This document shows positions 11,191 through 22,977 of a stretch of 64,000 bases of DNA, piece after piece. This stretch comes from Triglochin maritima. Its lineage: Eukaryota; Streptophyta; Magnoliopsida; Alismatales; Juncaginaceae. The notes under the pieces were generated by a model. It did no database searches and was not told where the DNA came from. It was given only the letters and a program-made list of their open reading frames with translations. Positions within the stretch are counted from its first letter, which is position 1, and each line of letters opens with the position of its first letter. The position numbers were made by a program, and so were the translations under genes. The stretch is taken from positions 34,081,621 to 34,145,620 of the forward strand of contig OY821784.1 of assembly GCA_963682175.1 (NCBI GenBank), in the 5' to 3' direction.

Positions 11191-12256
11191 CTTCTTTTTA
11201 TAACACAATGTGTTATCAAAATACTCATATTTATAACACATTATCATATCGTGTTAAAATCAAGTTTGATTTTTTTAAATTTAAATGCATAATTTCCCAA
11301 AAATAAGGATGATAAGTAGAAAACATTACTTATGTTACATTTTCTCACTTTTGAAAACGGTACCTCCACTTTAAGATTTTTTTATTTACTAATATTATTT
11401 TGTAATTTTTTCCTTAAAAACTATTTTTATTTTATTCACTTTAACTGTGCTAAATTCTATTCCCCAAATCATTTTGTTTATATCAGTTCAGTTGGGCATC
11501 TATTAAACCTTCGACTTTAAAGCTAGATTTTTAACTCGTAGAATCACAACAATTTATAATTGAATTCGACCCGGGCATGACTTCGACCCATCAATGATTC
11601 AAACATTTGTGATCATGACAACCGGAAAGCTTCTGTCTGTTGATTCTCATCTAATCATATGTCATATGTTTTGTGTGTAATTGTGTGGAAATTCATTATT
11701 TTATGTAGAATTTATATAATGTGAAACCATAAAAGGTGTAAAGTTGGTTTTGAAATTGGATAGAGAAGCTTGGATTGGTATTAGAAACTTAGAACACGTA
11801 TGTTGGATGTGGTTTTAATTCCATTGACATTTTTGGTAAATATTTTTGGATCAAAAGGCCGAATCATGTATTGGTAAATATTTTAATCAAAAATATGAGT
11901 ATTTTGATAACACATTGACATTTTTCTATTTTTCGTCACCAATTTAAGTACCACCTTGTAAGAATTTTGTTGATTTCCCAAATTAACTTTTTATTACAAA
12001 TTATGTGTTTCTAGAAAACTATATCAAATTGTTACTTGAATTTAAAATAAAAAGGAATTTGATTTTGAGATTAAAATATAAAAAAACCCATATTTTGTTT
12101 TTAATTAAATATATCCAAGCTTTATATACTTTTGCAAATATTTTCAAGGTTTTTATATCTCTATATTTTTCAAATTTTCAATATTTTAAAAGGTTATTGT
12201 CGTTATAAAACCGATTATGAATTGATCTTTCTCCGCTAAGAATTGATGGTTAAGAG
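11191..12256. other. AT-rich intergenic stretch, no gene seen
   Basis: Only short, low-complexity open frames occur. The words AAAGGCCGAATCATGTATTGG (11855) and ATACTCATATTT/AAATATGAGTATTTTGATAACACA (11220-11230, 11888-11910) form small direct and inverted repeats around 11150-11910. These may be leftovers of the adjoining LTR relic. I see no RNA gene. Confidence 0.5.
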
Positions 12257-12657
12257 TAAGGTTGAGCATGAGTCTGAGAACGTATCGAACCGAAATCTGA
12301 AATTCGAAAATCCAAATACCAGACCGAATTGGTCGGGTTCGGTCACGTACAGGATCATGCAGACCATAAGTTATTTTTATTAAATTTTATTTACAATATA
12401 TATACATATATATATTAGTTTGTTTTTTTGTTTGAATATTGAAAAATTATGGTTTATTGTTGTCCTAACCGATGTTATTACCTATGCTAATTTGTAGATT
12501 AGTTGAAATTTATAGTATAAATCTTAAGTAAATGCAAAATATTAGGTAAAAGATAAAAAAATATATAAATATATTCGGTCTGGACCGAACCTTAAGAAAC
12601 CCAGACCAGACTGATCGGTCCGAAATTTCGATACAGACCGATTTCTGCTCAACCCTA
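12257..12657. mobile_element. hAT-type MITE, 401 bp, TIR TA(A/G)GGTTGAGCA
   Basis: The ends are TAAGGTTGAGCA and, inverted, TAGGGTTGAGCA. The flanking eight bases GTTAAGAG (12249-12256) and GTTAGGAG (12658-12665) form a target duplication with one mismatch, the size expected for hAT elements. Just inside both ends are GC-rich inverted words (CCGAACC/GGTCGGG, CGGTCTGGACCG). There is no coding capacity. Confidence 0.75.
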
Positions 12658-12984
12658 GTTAGGAGAATGTCGATGAAGGAAAAATTACCCAGGACACTTA
12701 AGAATGAACATAGAACCATTAGACTACAAAGAACTCAATATTGTTACAACAAGAAAAAATTGCCCAACCGTCATCAGATGTCGATCTCTAAGGGTGTGAT
12801 TGCGTTGAAGGAAAATAATCCAAAAGTTGAGGAACTAGACTTTCATAATGTTTTCTTGTGATTGACTTGCATGAAATCTCAACGAAACGGTGAAAGTCCA
12901 GTCTTAAAGTTCGAGAACCTCATAAACTTGTATTGGAATAACTTTCCCAGCTTACATCTCAAAACCCATAGTGTCATGGAACTG

Positions 12985-13500
12985 AAGTTCTATAGTTTCA
13001 TTCACTTCAAGCAAACCGACCACTTAGTGAACTTTACTTCTAAAAATACAAATATTTCCGAGGCTTTTGTTAATTCACATTTTTCTTCAATTTCCAATAT
13101 TTCAAAAAATATTATTATCATTACGAGGAAGACTTGACCTCTTTCACAAGTATTAACACATAACACCAATGAATCCTCTACCACCGTTCCATTGAAGATG
13201 GATAAAGATAGCGTGGGTTACAACTTACCACGGTAATTTTTTATTTATTTTTAAAATGGTGGATAATATTTGGAATGGATATTATTATTATTATTTCATC
13301 ATTATAAAAAAACTGATATTATCATCTTCATCCTAAAAAATGTCGTAGTTCCAAGTTTCATCCACTTCAATCAAACTCGATCAAGTAGTGAACTCTACTT
13401 TTACAAATAGAAATATTTCTTTGGTTTTTATAAATTCGCATTTTTTCCTTCAATTTTTTTCAATAATTCAAAATAATAATATTATTTTTATTATAATGAA
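12985..13500. repeat. Diverged direct duplication upstream of DEG1
   Basis: Bases about 12985-13125 and 13350-13500 resemble each other. Both run through a TTTCATTCACTTCAA-like block, AGTGAACT(T/C)TACTT, AATATTTC and TTCAATTT..CAATA/TTCAAAA with a final TATTATTAT. The second copy ends about 80 bases before the DEG1 start codon and so lies in its promoter or 5' leader. Divergence is high, so the duplication is old. Confidence 0.55.
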
Positions 13501-13582
13501 AAAAAAAACTGATTATCATCATTCATCATCCCCAAGAATCGCCCTCCACTTGTCACTCCCTCGCACTCCACCCCCCACAACA

Positions 13583-16500
13583 ATGGCCTCCTCACCTCCC
13601 TCACCCCCACTCTCCGCCCTCTCCCTCTTCCAGACACCCAAACCCCACCCCCAAACCCTAACCTTACCCTCCCCCAAACCCCTCCTCCTCCCCCCCCTCC
13701 GCTTTAGCCTCACCCCTCCCCCGTTCCTCGCCCTCGTCGCGTCCCTCGCGCTCTCCGCCTCCGTCCTCGCCACCGACGTCGGCCCCTCCGAGGCGTTCGT
13801 CGTCACGACCCCCCGGAAGCTGCAGACGGACGAGCTCGCTACGGTTAGGTTGTTCCAGGAGAACACGCCGTCGGTTGTGTATATCACCAATCTCGCCGCC
13901 AGGTGGGTTTGTTGTTTGGTGGAGATTTTTGTGGATTTTGTCCGTTTTTAGTGAGTTGGAGATCTAACTTGTAAGGCATTTGGATGAATCGAAATGGTTG
14001 GTTAACTGTTCGACCTTATTTATTGTAAATAAACAGCCAAGATCGATTTGAAGGACCAAAAAACTTAATCAACGAACTATTGAGATCGATTTGAGAGACC
14101 AAAAATTAGTATATTATTATTGTAGATTATGGTCAGTCAACTGGTAATGACCTCTCTGATAAAAAATCAGTGAGAACCATATCATTATTGTAGATTGTGG
14201 TCAGTCAACTGGTAATGACCTCTCTGGTTATCAAAGATGAGGTTGCGTACGGTTGGGCTGTGTCAGGAGAACACCGTGTTGATCGTGTGTATTACTAATC
14301 TCTCCGCGAGGTGGATGTGTTAATTGGTAGAGATTTTTAGTGAATTTTGTAGGTTTTGGATTGGTTGGAGGTTTGACTTTTTAGGCATTTGGTGAATTGA
14401 AATGGGCGTTTAACTATCTGAGCCGTCTGTGTTTCTTATTTGTTGTGAGATTATTGTGAAATTGTGGTTAGTCAGCTGGAAGTGACCTCTCTGATTATCG
14501 AAGATGAGGTTGCGTACGGTTGGGCAGTGTCAGGAGAACACTGTGTTGATCATGTGTTTTACTAATCTCTCCGCGAGGTGTGTCATGTGTGTGTTATGTT
14601 TGGTGGATATTCAGTGGATTTTGTAGGTTCTTGATTTGTTGAAGATTTAAGTTTGTAGGCATTTGGATGGATTGAAATGGGTGTTTAACTGTTTGAGCCG
14701 TCTATGTTTCTTATTTGTTGTGAAATTATTGTGAAATTGTGGTTAGTCAATTTGAAATGACATCTCTGATTATCAAAGATATGCTTGCGTACGGTTGGGC
14801 TTTGTCAGGAGAACACGGTGTCGATCATGTGTATTACTAATCTCTCCGCGAGGTGTGTCATGTGTGTGTTGTTTGGTGGAGATTCAGTAGATTTTTTATT
14901 GGTTGAAGATCTAAGTTTTTAGGTGTTTGGATGAATCAAAATGGGTGTTTAACTATTTGAGCCGTCTTTGTTTCTTATTTATTGTGAAACTATTGTGATA
15001 TTTGTAGTGAGTCGAAGATTTGACTTCTTCTGGTAATCTGGTGTTTGGATGAATCGAAATGGGTATCTGAGTCATTTGTGTTTCTTATATTATTGTGAAA
15101 TAGCAGTTAGTCAAACTGGAAACGCCCTGTCTGATTATTAGAGGTAAGGTTGTGTACAGTTAGGCTCTTTCAGCGGAACACACCATTAGTCAATCACATC
15201 ACCAGTCTTTGCTGCGAGGTGGTGTGGTTTGTTGGATGGGCGTTGTTGGGTTGTTTGGTGGAGATCCAGTGGATTTTGTGCGTCAAGATATAAACTTGTA
15301 AGAAATTTGGATGAATCAAAATGGATATTTGAGATGTCTGCATTTCTTATTTATCGTGAAATAATGGTCGGTCAACTGGAAATGACCTATTTGATTGGCA
15401 GAGGTAAGGTTAAATATGTCTGATCTAAGATTACCTGCCTAGGTAGAAGCTTCTTCTGAGGCTTTGCAGTGATGTCGATGTTGGTGAAGTGGGAATCTAA
15501 TGGATTTTATTTGTTTCCAATGTGTTAAAGATTTTAATTTTTTAGGCAATTGGATGAATTAAAATGGGTATTTGAACCGTCTGCCTTCCTTATTTATCAT
15601 GAAATAGAGGCCGATCCATTGTTCAGGCGGGCGGTCGTCGGTCGCCTAGGCGAATAGGCGACTGCCACATTGGGTGGTTGCGACCACCCGCACACCTCAC
15701 ACATATGTGTGCGGTCGCTTGTGCGACCAGGCGATCGCCTAGTCGCACGGATGATTGTCCAACGCCGAGGTTTTGGTGCCGCCGCTGGTGATAGTTGTGG
15801 TGCCCTTCTTCTTCCCTCCTTCCGCCGGAGCAACAACCAGAGGTGGTGCTGCTGCCGCTGCTAGCGCCGAAACAACCACGTCGGAGGTGGTGCTGCCGCC
15901 GCTGGTGATAGTGGGAGAGAAGAAGATAGTGGTGATAGGGGGAGAGAGGGTGGCCACCGCCGTTCCTTTTGGGGTTAGGGTTTGGAGGAGATAAGGTTAT
16001 ATATAGTGGTTGTTTTGGTGTGATGCAATCTTGGTCGTTCGTTATTTTTTAACGCCCCTTCCCTAGTGAGTTAGTGATTTAAGTGTCTTTTTTAAGCCCA
16101 AACATGTAAGATTTTTTTCTATATTTAATTTTGTATTTTCCTGTATTTTTTCTATTTTTTCCCTATTTTTTAATTAAAATAAAAAATTTAAATAATATAA
16201 AAAATTGTTGGCCACAACTGGCTGATCGCCTGGGCTCACCTAGGCGATACATGAGCATTGGGTCGATCGGTTGCGCTCTGCATAAATGGGTCACTGGAAA
16301 AAGTTTTTGACTTGCAAATGTAAGGTTGCATATGTCTGATCTGACATCTGCAAGGCAGAGCTTCTTTTGAAGCACCATGTTGAAGTTGAGGTTCATGAAG
16401 AAGTGGAAATTTAGTGGATCAATTGTTTTTGCTTGCTTTAAAAGGTTAATTACTACCTAATCAGGTTGATTGGTTTTGAACTTTTGATTGGTCAATATTG

Positions 16501-19500
16501 GGATTTAGTGGAACTGAGTGTTGATTTGGGTGTTGTAATGTATGAAAGATGGTATTTTGTTGCAGGTCAGTTAGTGCACAATTGTGTATGATTTGAGTTT
16601 TTGTTGTGATGAGAGTGAGGAAGTTGCAGACGGATGAGTTTTCTTATTTTAGGTTGTTTCAGGGGGAATAGACTACCAGGTGTCTGTATTACTATCCTTT
16701 TGGTGATGTGAGATTGGTTGTGGCTCGGATTAGTTTACTTGTTTGGGTTGTTTAGCAGAAATTTAGTGGAATTTAATAGACGCGTTAGTCATTTTGGAGG
16801 GTTTTATTTTGCATCAGAAATTCAGAATATAGTCCTATATTGCTCAGTATTGAAAGAAATAACACCCTAAAAGAGATTTGTATCCAAACCAACCAAATTC
16901 AGCAGCTTGTTTGCACTGATGGGTTTAATAGCGCAATTCTGCGTGGATTTTTTTTTTTTTTGAATTGATAGGTACAAGAATATTTTTTGTGAATAGCCTC
17001 CCTCGGTTGTTTTATTTTAGCGACTTGGTTTAGTACTTTTTTATAAGCACGTTTCAACATAATTAAGTTTTTGTTTCAATTTGTCACAATGCACACTCTA
17101 GCATGTTGTCTAATTTAGTTTGATTATTTCTTTAATGTCAAGATAAAACTGAAGTGTGTGACATGCTAAACCAAATCCTGTAAAGATCAATGTGTAATGA
17201 TTTCATGGAATGTGAAAAATAGGTTTGTGTTAACAGGCTGATCATCTGGTTAGACAGATTAGAAGTTATTGTAGGTTGGTGATCATCTGGTTAGACAGAT
17301 TAGAGGTTATTGTAGGTTGGTGGGTTTGGTTACATGTTCTTTATATATAATTTCATTCATTGGTTTCTATTGAGTCCCCCCAGAAGCACTGGGCAGATGA
17401 GCTTGCTACAGCTGCCGACCCTGATTATGTAAAAACATCCCTTGATGTGCATTTTCCTGTCTTACTGAATGTTGAGCTACTTTTAGCTTGGATTATATTT
17501 CTTGATTTCTCGTTAATGAAGTTGAATGCTAGTCTTGTTGGTTTGCATGAATAGTATCGGTTTTTATTGCATCAGCGGTGTTGTTTATGCATAACTTAGC
17601 TATAACCTCTAGACCTTTGAACTATGCTGCTGTTACACTTGATTGACTCAAGAAGATTAGTCTGCTTTTTTTTTATTGGAAGATTAGTCTGTGCTTTGTA
17701 TTATGATTTTTGAATCTTGCTGCAAGAAAAAAATTATTCATGGTTTGGCTTGGGTGGGTTGGTTTTTTTTGTCTAGAGGAATTCAGTGTCCATTTGGTTG
17801 ATTTACCTTGTTTCACCAATGATACATTGGTACATATTTTTTTCTTCTTGATTGCATTAACAAGGTTAGTACACAATTAACTGTTGGTATGATCTATTTG
17901 AATAGGTTGAGTGTAGTTGGTATTTTGATTGATTTGTATTTGTTATGCTTAAGTATGGAGTTTGATGTTTTTTGGTTAGCTTGAAATGAGTCTGTTATTG
18001 CTAGGTTATTTGATGAATATCCTGAAACAAACCTCAATCGATTTGAATAATATCATGATTTTGTGAGCAAAGAATTTCAAGACCATCCATTATTCTCCTA
18101 TTTCAAATTTTGACCAACTTCGTATTTTTGTCATCCTAATTCTCACTAGCAATTATATTAGGATCGTGTCTTCAAACTTCAAACTAACAGGATGCATTTT
18201 TAATTGAGTGTTTACAAGTGCAGGTGTGCTATGTTAGAAGCACCATCAAGAAGAATATCCTTTTTGAACTATTTAAGAAATCTGTAGGTCTACAATGCCA
18301 ATCTTGCTGCTTTACATGTTAATGTACTAGAAGTTTTTTATTTATTGATAGTGTGTGACTGCCTAGTAACGCATTGTAGGGCTTCTTTCTTTAAAATTAT
18401 ATGTTGCTTTAGTCCGCTTGTTCCTTACATCATATCACAAATATCTTTAATCTCTAATTTGGTGATTCGCAGGCAGGATGCTTTTACACTTGATGTTCTG
18501 GAGGTTCCGCAAGGCTCAGGATCGGGTTTTGCGTGGGACAAGGAAGGGCACATTGTGACAAATTATCATGTCATTCGTGGGGCCTCTGATCTAAGGTTGG
18601 TTGGATGTTTTTATGCTTTAGTTTACATTAAACTCCAATCATATATCCGGGCCTTGCAGTATTTGATTATTTTTTCCTCTTCTAACACTCCAAATTGCAT
18701 CACTAAAAGGTTCTGAATGGATACACCACTGTGATTGTCCAATAGTTGCTATTATTTTTGGTATAGTTTTATGTGTTTGCAACATACCTTGTCATGGATA
18801 TAATGAAGAAGATTACACACCTTTTTACTTTGGATTTTACCATTATGTACAACAATTGCAAAACCTTAATCCCAACGTATTTGGGTAGACTAGAACAAAC
18901 TCATTATCAATCACGGTTGCAGCATGTGAGTTACCTCCTTTGATGTGCGATTTTATCAATTTATGTTTCTCCAAATGATACAAGTTTAATTTTTTTGACA
19001 TGTTTCTTCTGTTCTTTTTAAATTCATGAAATTCCTTTTTGACGCCTTGACTAATTTTCCCTTGGTAAACCTTCAAAAAATCTGGATTAATAAAGTTTAT
19101 TTGAATGTTTTCTTGTTTCATCCTGGAGTAATCATAAGTTTCCCATTTATTTAAAAAAATAATCCTATTTTCTATTGATTGGCAAACACATTGATTCTGG
19201 TAATGCTAGTTAATTCCAGGGTCACTCTTGCTGACCAGTCATCATACGAAGCAAGAGTTGTCGGATTTGATCAAGATAAAGATGTCGCTGTGTTGCGTAT
19301 TGATGCACCTGTAGACAAATTACGGCCTATACCAATTGGTGTTTCTGCTGATCTCCTTGTTGGTCAGAAAGTGTATGCCATTGGAAATCCTGTAAGTATG
19401 CAGGACCTAAATCATACCTAATTTACAAAGGAAACCATATTATCTGTCTGATACATGGATTGTCAATTATGCGGTCAGGCGCCCAGGGTCGCATATGCGG

Positions 19501-22500
19501 AATGGTAAAAAAATATTTTTTCAAAAAAAAACAAAAAATAATAAAAAATCGAAAAAATCATTAAAAAATCGAAAAATCATAAAAAAATCAAAAATATCTA
19601 ACACAGTGACACACAGTTGGAATCAACCCCATTTCTCCTCCTTCAACCTCTTCATCTTCACAGCTTCACCTCTCTTTTTTATAAAAAAAACTCCTTTTAA
19701 GGCCTCAACCTCATATTCAACCTTCCGACTTCCCATCTCCACCTACTCCGCTGCCTCCGTCCTCCTTCCCGGCACTCGTCGAAGGCATCACATCCTTCTC
19801 GCTTCCCCTCCTTCCTCCCTTCCCCTCTCCCATCCTCTCCTTTCCGGTTGGGGTCGCATATGCGGCATGAGCGGCCGCACATGCCGCATATTTGTCGCAT
19901 AAGTCGCACCAGGTTTGGTGTGACCATGTGAGGGTCGCATATGCGACCCCAGCCTTTCCGAGTGCTTAGTGCGACCGCATATCGATTTTGCGGTCGCATT
20001 TTGAAAAGTGGATAGTTGTGAACTTCTACTCTTTTTTGTCGCCACGACAAATTATCCCTTTAACTTCTCGAGATAATTTAGCTTTGCTGGACTTTATTAC
20101 AGTGATATCTTGCTGAATATAATGTTGCAATGTTGCATGCATTTAAGTTAGTAAAGTTTTACAATTAATTACACTAAAGATGTGTATTGGTCTATTTGCA
20201 GTTTGGCCTTGACCACACTCTTACTACTGGTGTTATCAGGTAAATATTTCATGTCATATTTTTTATTTCGGAAAGTTTGATTTCCAACAAAAAAGGGAAA
20301 CAGTTTCATTTTTTTATTGGTGATTCATAGTCATTCTATTTATCAGAAAACTCTCTAGCATGGCTTATTGATTTCACTCTCTCAAAAACTTCCTCTGGAA
20401 ATTGAGCAGGGGATGTGTTTAAGTAGCAGCTTGGAAGCGTTTGATTATATGCCGAACACCCCAATCTACTTGTGGGCCCTTTTACCTTCATCACATTTTT
20501 GTTTTAATTTCTGCAGTGGACTGAGAAGGGAGATCAGTTCTGCAGCAACTGGCCGGCCAATTCAAGATGTAATCCAAACCGATGCTGCTATAAATCCTGG
20601 TAATAGTGGCGGCCCATTGCTTGACAGTTCCGGAAATTTAATCGGCATAAACACTGCCATTTATTCCCCCTCGGGAGCATCATCTGGGGTTGGATTTTCT
20701 ATTCCAGTTGACACAGTAAGTCCGTGTGCTTTTGTGATAGGAATAAGTATCTCTGTTTAGTTCCCATTCAAGAGTCATCTTTATCAATGTCCTGTTGAGA
20801 TCCCCAAGGCAACTCCACAAATACGTCTTATAACTCATTAGATTAGTTTTTCCTCCAGTGTGCTATTCGTTTCAATTAATTCAATTTTTTTTGATTATAG
20901 TATTTGACACCTTTACCATTCCAGGTTGGTGGAATCGTCGATCAGTTGGTTAGATTTGGTAAAGTCACTAGACCTATTTTAGGAATTAAATTTGCACCCG
21001 ATCAATCTGTCGAGCAACTTGGAGTCAGCGGGGTTCTAGTCTTAGATGCTCCGCCAAGTGGTCCTGCGGGCAAAGCGGTATGGTAGTTTGATGGTTATTT
21101 TGGACTTCTTTAAGTTTTCATTCTTGTTTCTTGCATTTTCATTGTATTTTGCAACATTTTGTCATTCTGTAACACTGAACCATACTAGGTCCCCGTGCAA
21201 GTATAACTCAGTACTAATACTTTAATCCATCTATCTACTTGCATATCACTAAGTCTTGACAAAAGAAAATTCTTTTATTAGATTGCTAATAGTATGTTCC
21301 TATACTATAATAAGTGGTAAGTGGGTCTGGTTTTTGGAGTTGGAGATTACTCAAATGAAAGATTGTCTGAGTAGCCATGATACTTTGGCCATGACACTAC
21401 TGTAAAGCATATTCAGGCTGTTAGATTACAGAGCAAAGTTTGTGTTGAATCTTTGAGAATTCAATTAAGAAGCATTTGGGGCATTTAGGCTTTTTGAGTA
21501 ATATTCCTGCTGAAATGGTAAGGTAGTCTGTTTATTGTTGAGAAGTTCAAATTAATGATAAATTACTTTAGCTGCCTCCTGCAGTAGTCCATGAGATAGT
21601 GTACCAAACAACACATTAAGGTTGACAGATTGATGAATAGCTTCAGTATCAAATTTGTTACTAAATCGTGATCAAGGAAATAGCACATGTTCCTGTTTTA
21701 AAGAATTGTTTCTTTTGAATTTGTTATTTTTTCTAGACCTGTTTTCCTTTTTTTCTACCTTTTACCTACACGCATTGAAGAGGAGATTTCATACTAAAAA
21801 CATTTTTGGTAGTTAGTAATCCTAATTTTTCGTGCTTTATCAGCATCAGGAGTAGTTTCCACCATGAAAGCGTCAATTTTCAACTATGCGAACAACTGCA
21901 AAAATATGGTGACTGAGTACCTGCTATGGACCATTAAACGAATTGGTCAAATGATTTACCTACCAATTAAAAATAACTCTTTTTTCTGTCCATTTGCTGA
22001 TAGAAAAACATGTTTAGGTGTTAGGTTTCATAACCTCAAAGTGTTAATTTAGGCACTTCGATAAAGTTAAACTTGTGACCACCTGTTTTTAATTGAAAGG
22101 CTTGATGCTGACGGTCCCCAACTTAAGTACCACATTTGCTTTGTGAAAGTATTCTGTTTTGAATCTTAATCTAAGTCATGCTGCAGGGCCTTCAATCAAC
22201 GAAGCGGGATGCATATGGCCGGCTTATACTTGGTGATATCATTACATCTGTAAATGGAAAAAAGATTACAAATGGGAGTGATTTGTACAGAATCTTGGAC
22301 CAGTGTAAAGTTCGTGACACGGTATACCTCTTTTTCCACAATTTCTTCACACGTGTCACTTGAATATGAATGGTTGAAGATTTTTATGGAAATTGACAGT
22401 CAGATATCTCTAATTTCATTGCATGCCCTGGGATTTCCAACTTTCGTTTATTCCATGCACCTTTACGTAGATGGGAGATGTCACAGTATAACATTCAATA

Positions 22501-22977
22501 TGATATCCTTCAGTTGCTTGAGCTGAAATTTTGTTTATTTCCTTCTCAACGATGGCACGTGAATTTTAGCGCTTGAATTTATTTCATGGTACCAAATGGG
22601 ATAAACTTAGTTAGGAGATCCATTATCTTGGGATAGTCAAGACTAGGGATTGAATCCCAGCAGTCTCGTTCTAATGTTTAGGAGGTTAAGATTAAAATGG
22701 GTGAGAGAGTAGTAGAGTAGATAAAATCAAAGATATTCATTTTTTGGTAACCAACAGTCGGACGTACATCTATTTCCTATGAATCAATTTGGACTTCATC
22801 ATCTTCACGGGCTTCAACAGAGACGGGACATGTAACATTTGATAATGATCTCTAAGACGCTCGAACTAACCTGTGTGTTCATTTTTCCATTTTCCGCAGA
22901 TAACCGTGGAGGTGCTCCGTGGTGATCACAAAGAAAAAATCCCTGTGGTTCTTGAACCAAAGGCCGATGAAACTTAA
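13583..22977 (+). CDS. DEG1: DEG1, chloroplast thylakoid-lumen DegP/HtrA-type serine protease (8 exons)
   Basis: Exons: 13583-13902, 18473-18595, 19220-19391, 20202-20239, 20517-20715, 20925-21077, 22187-22321, 22900-22977. All introns are GT-AG and the phases agree, giving 1218 nt or 405 residues, slightly shorter than Arabidopsis DEG1 (about 439). Residues 1-70 are Pro/Ser-rich with a hydrophobic stretch ending in VLATD, as expected for a bipartite chloroplast/thylakoid signal. The protease domain has the triad His139 (TNYHV), Asp169 (DKDVAVL) and Ser248 (GNSGGP). A single PDZ domain covers about residues 285-395, with the carboxylate-binding region near GPAGKAGL. Known role of the family: a hexameric, ATP-independent protease and chaperone in the lumen that helps degrade damaged photosystem II D1. 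The start at 13583 has the plant-like context AACAATGGC; the frame stays open upstream to 13388, but that part is low-complexity and AT-rich. Exon 1 is much more GC-rich than the introns. Similarity to known DEG1 is near-continuous from residue 80 on, so identity is very likely. Confidence 0.96.
13836..15600 (+). repeat. Tandem array of decayed exon-1/intron-1 junction copies in DEG1 intron 1
   Basis: The last 62 nt of DEG1 exon 1 plus the first roughly 200 nt of intron 1 recur at about 14236, 14503, 14778, 15141 and, weakly, 15401. Spacings are 267, 275, 363 and 260 bases. The first three copies align with the exon end without indels and read open in the exon frame, keeping the CQENT and TNLSA blocks that correspond to FQENT and TNLAA. 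Each also keeps an AG/GT donor (GAGGTG). The 15141 copy is closer to the exon at its start but carries a length change. The intronic part repeats as well, for example a TTTGGATGAATCGAAATGG-like segment. I see no good acceptor with a pyrimidine tract before the copies, so they are probably not exons. Confidence 0.85.
15605..16285. mobile_element. GC-rich-ended insertion inside the intron-1 repeat array (class uncertain)
   Basis: The tandem array is interrupted here. The ends carry inverted copies of a GTCGCCTAGGCGA-like palindrome (about 15640-15660 and 16225-16250). The middle has a GC-rich GGTGGTGCTGCCGCCGCTG-like repeat (15770-15910), then an AT-rich stretch. No coding capacity is recognised. 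Palindromic ends in a short, non-coding segment suggest a MITE-like element, but I could not define terminal inverted repeats or a target duplication exactly. Confidence 0.4.
16612..16715 (+). repeat. Further decayed copy of DEG1 exon 1 end in intron 1
   Basis: Bases 16618-16711 resemble a longer part of exon 1, starting at the codons for KLQTDE and running to the donor. The frame is broken by a TAG after RLFQGE. This copy lies beyond the GC-rich insertion at 15605-16285, so the array was longer before that insertion. Bases 16295-16440 also match the intronic part of the array around 15401-15520 (the ATGTCTGATCT and AGCTTCTTCTGA-like segments). Confidence 0.65.
17240..17325 (+). repeat. 41-bp tandem duplication in DEG1 intron 1
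   Basis: A segment starting GATCATCTGGTTAGACAG and ending TTGTAGGTTGGT is present twice in tandem (17240 and 17281), with one mismatch seen. It is a simple local duplication with no evident function. Confidence 0.85.
19455..20005. mobile_element. GC-palindrome-ended insertion in DEG1 intron 3 (MITE-like, class uncertain)
   Basis: The start (TATGCGGTCAGG, GGTCGCATATGCGG) and the end (GGTCGCATATGCGACCCC, GCGGTCGCAT) are rich in inverted GCGGTC/GACCGC and CGCATATGCG words. The centre is a poly-A-rich run (19500-19600) and a CT-rich run (19625-19850). It resembles in style the insertion in intron 1. Flanking TTGTCAAT and TTGTGAAC match at six of eight bases, but they do not sit exactly at clear inverted-repeat ends. 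Open frames here are chance frames. Confidence 0.4.

Noticed and set aside
13388..13582. Possible upstream start extending DEG1 by 65 residues
   Set aside because: The added peptide is Asn/Phe/Ile-rich AT-type translation with no transit-peptide character, and the ATG at 13583 has a far better context and a position matching known DEG1 proteins.
13519..13890. A 123-codon minus-strand frame opposite DEG1 exon 1
   Set aside because: GC-rich shadow of the coding exon with Gly/Arg-rich low-complexity text.
17360..17554. Frame in DEG1 intron 1 with [13 protein letters not shown], resembling TDELATVRL of exon 1
   Set aside because: The match is only about 20 bases long and not followed by the donor region; too short to call another copy of the exon.
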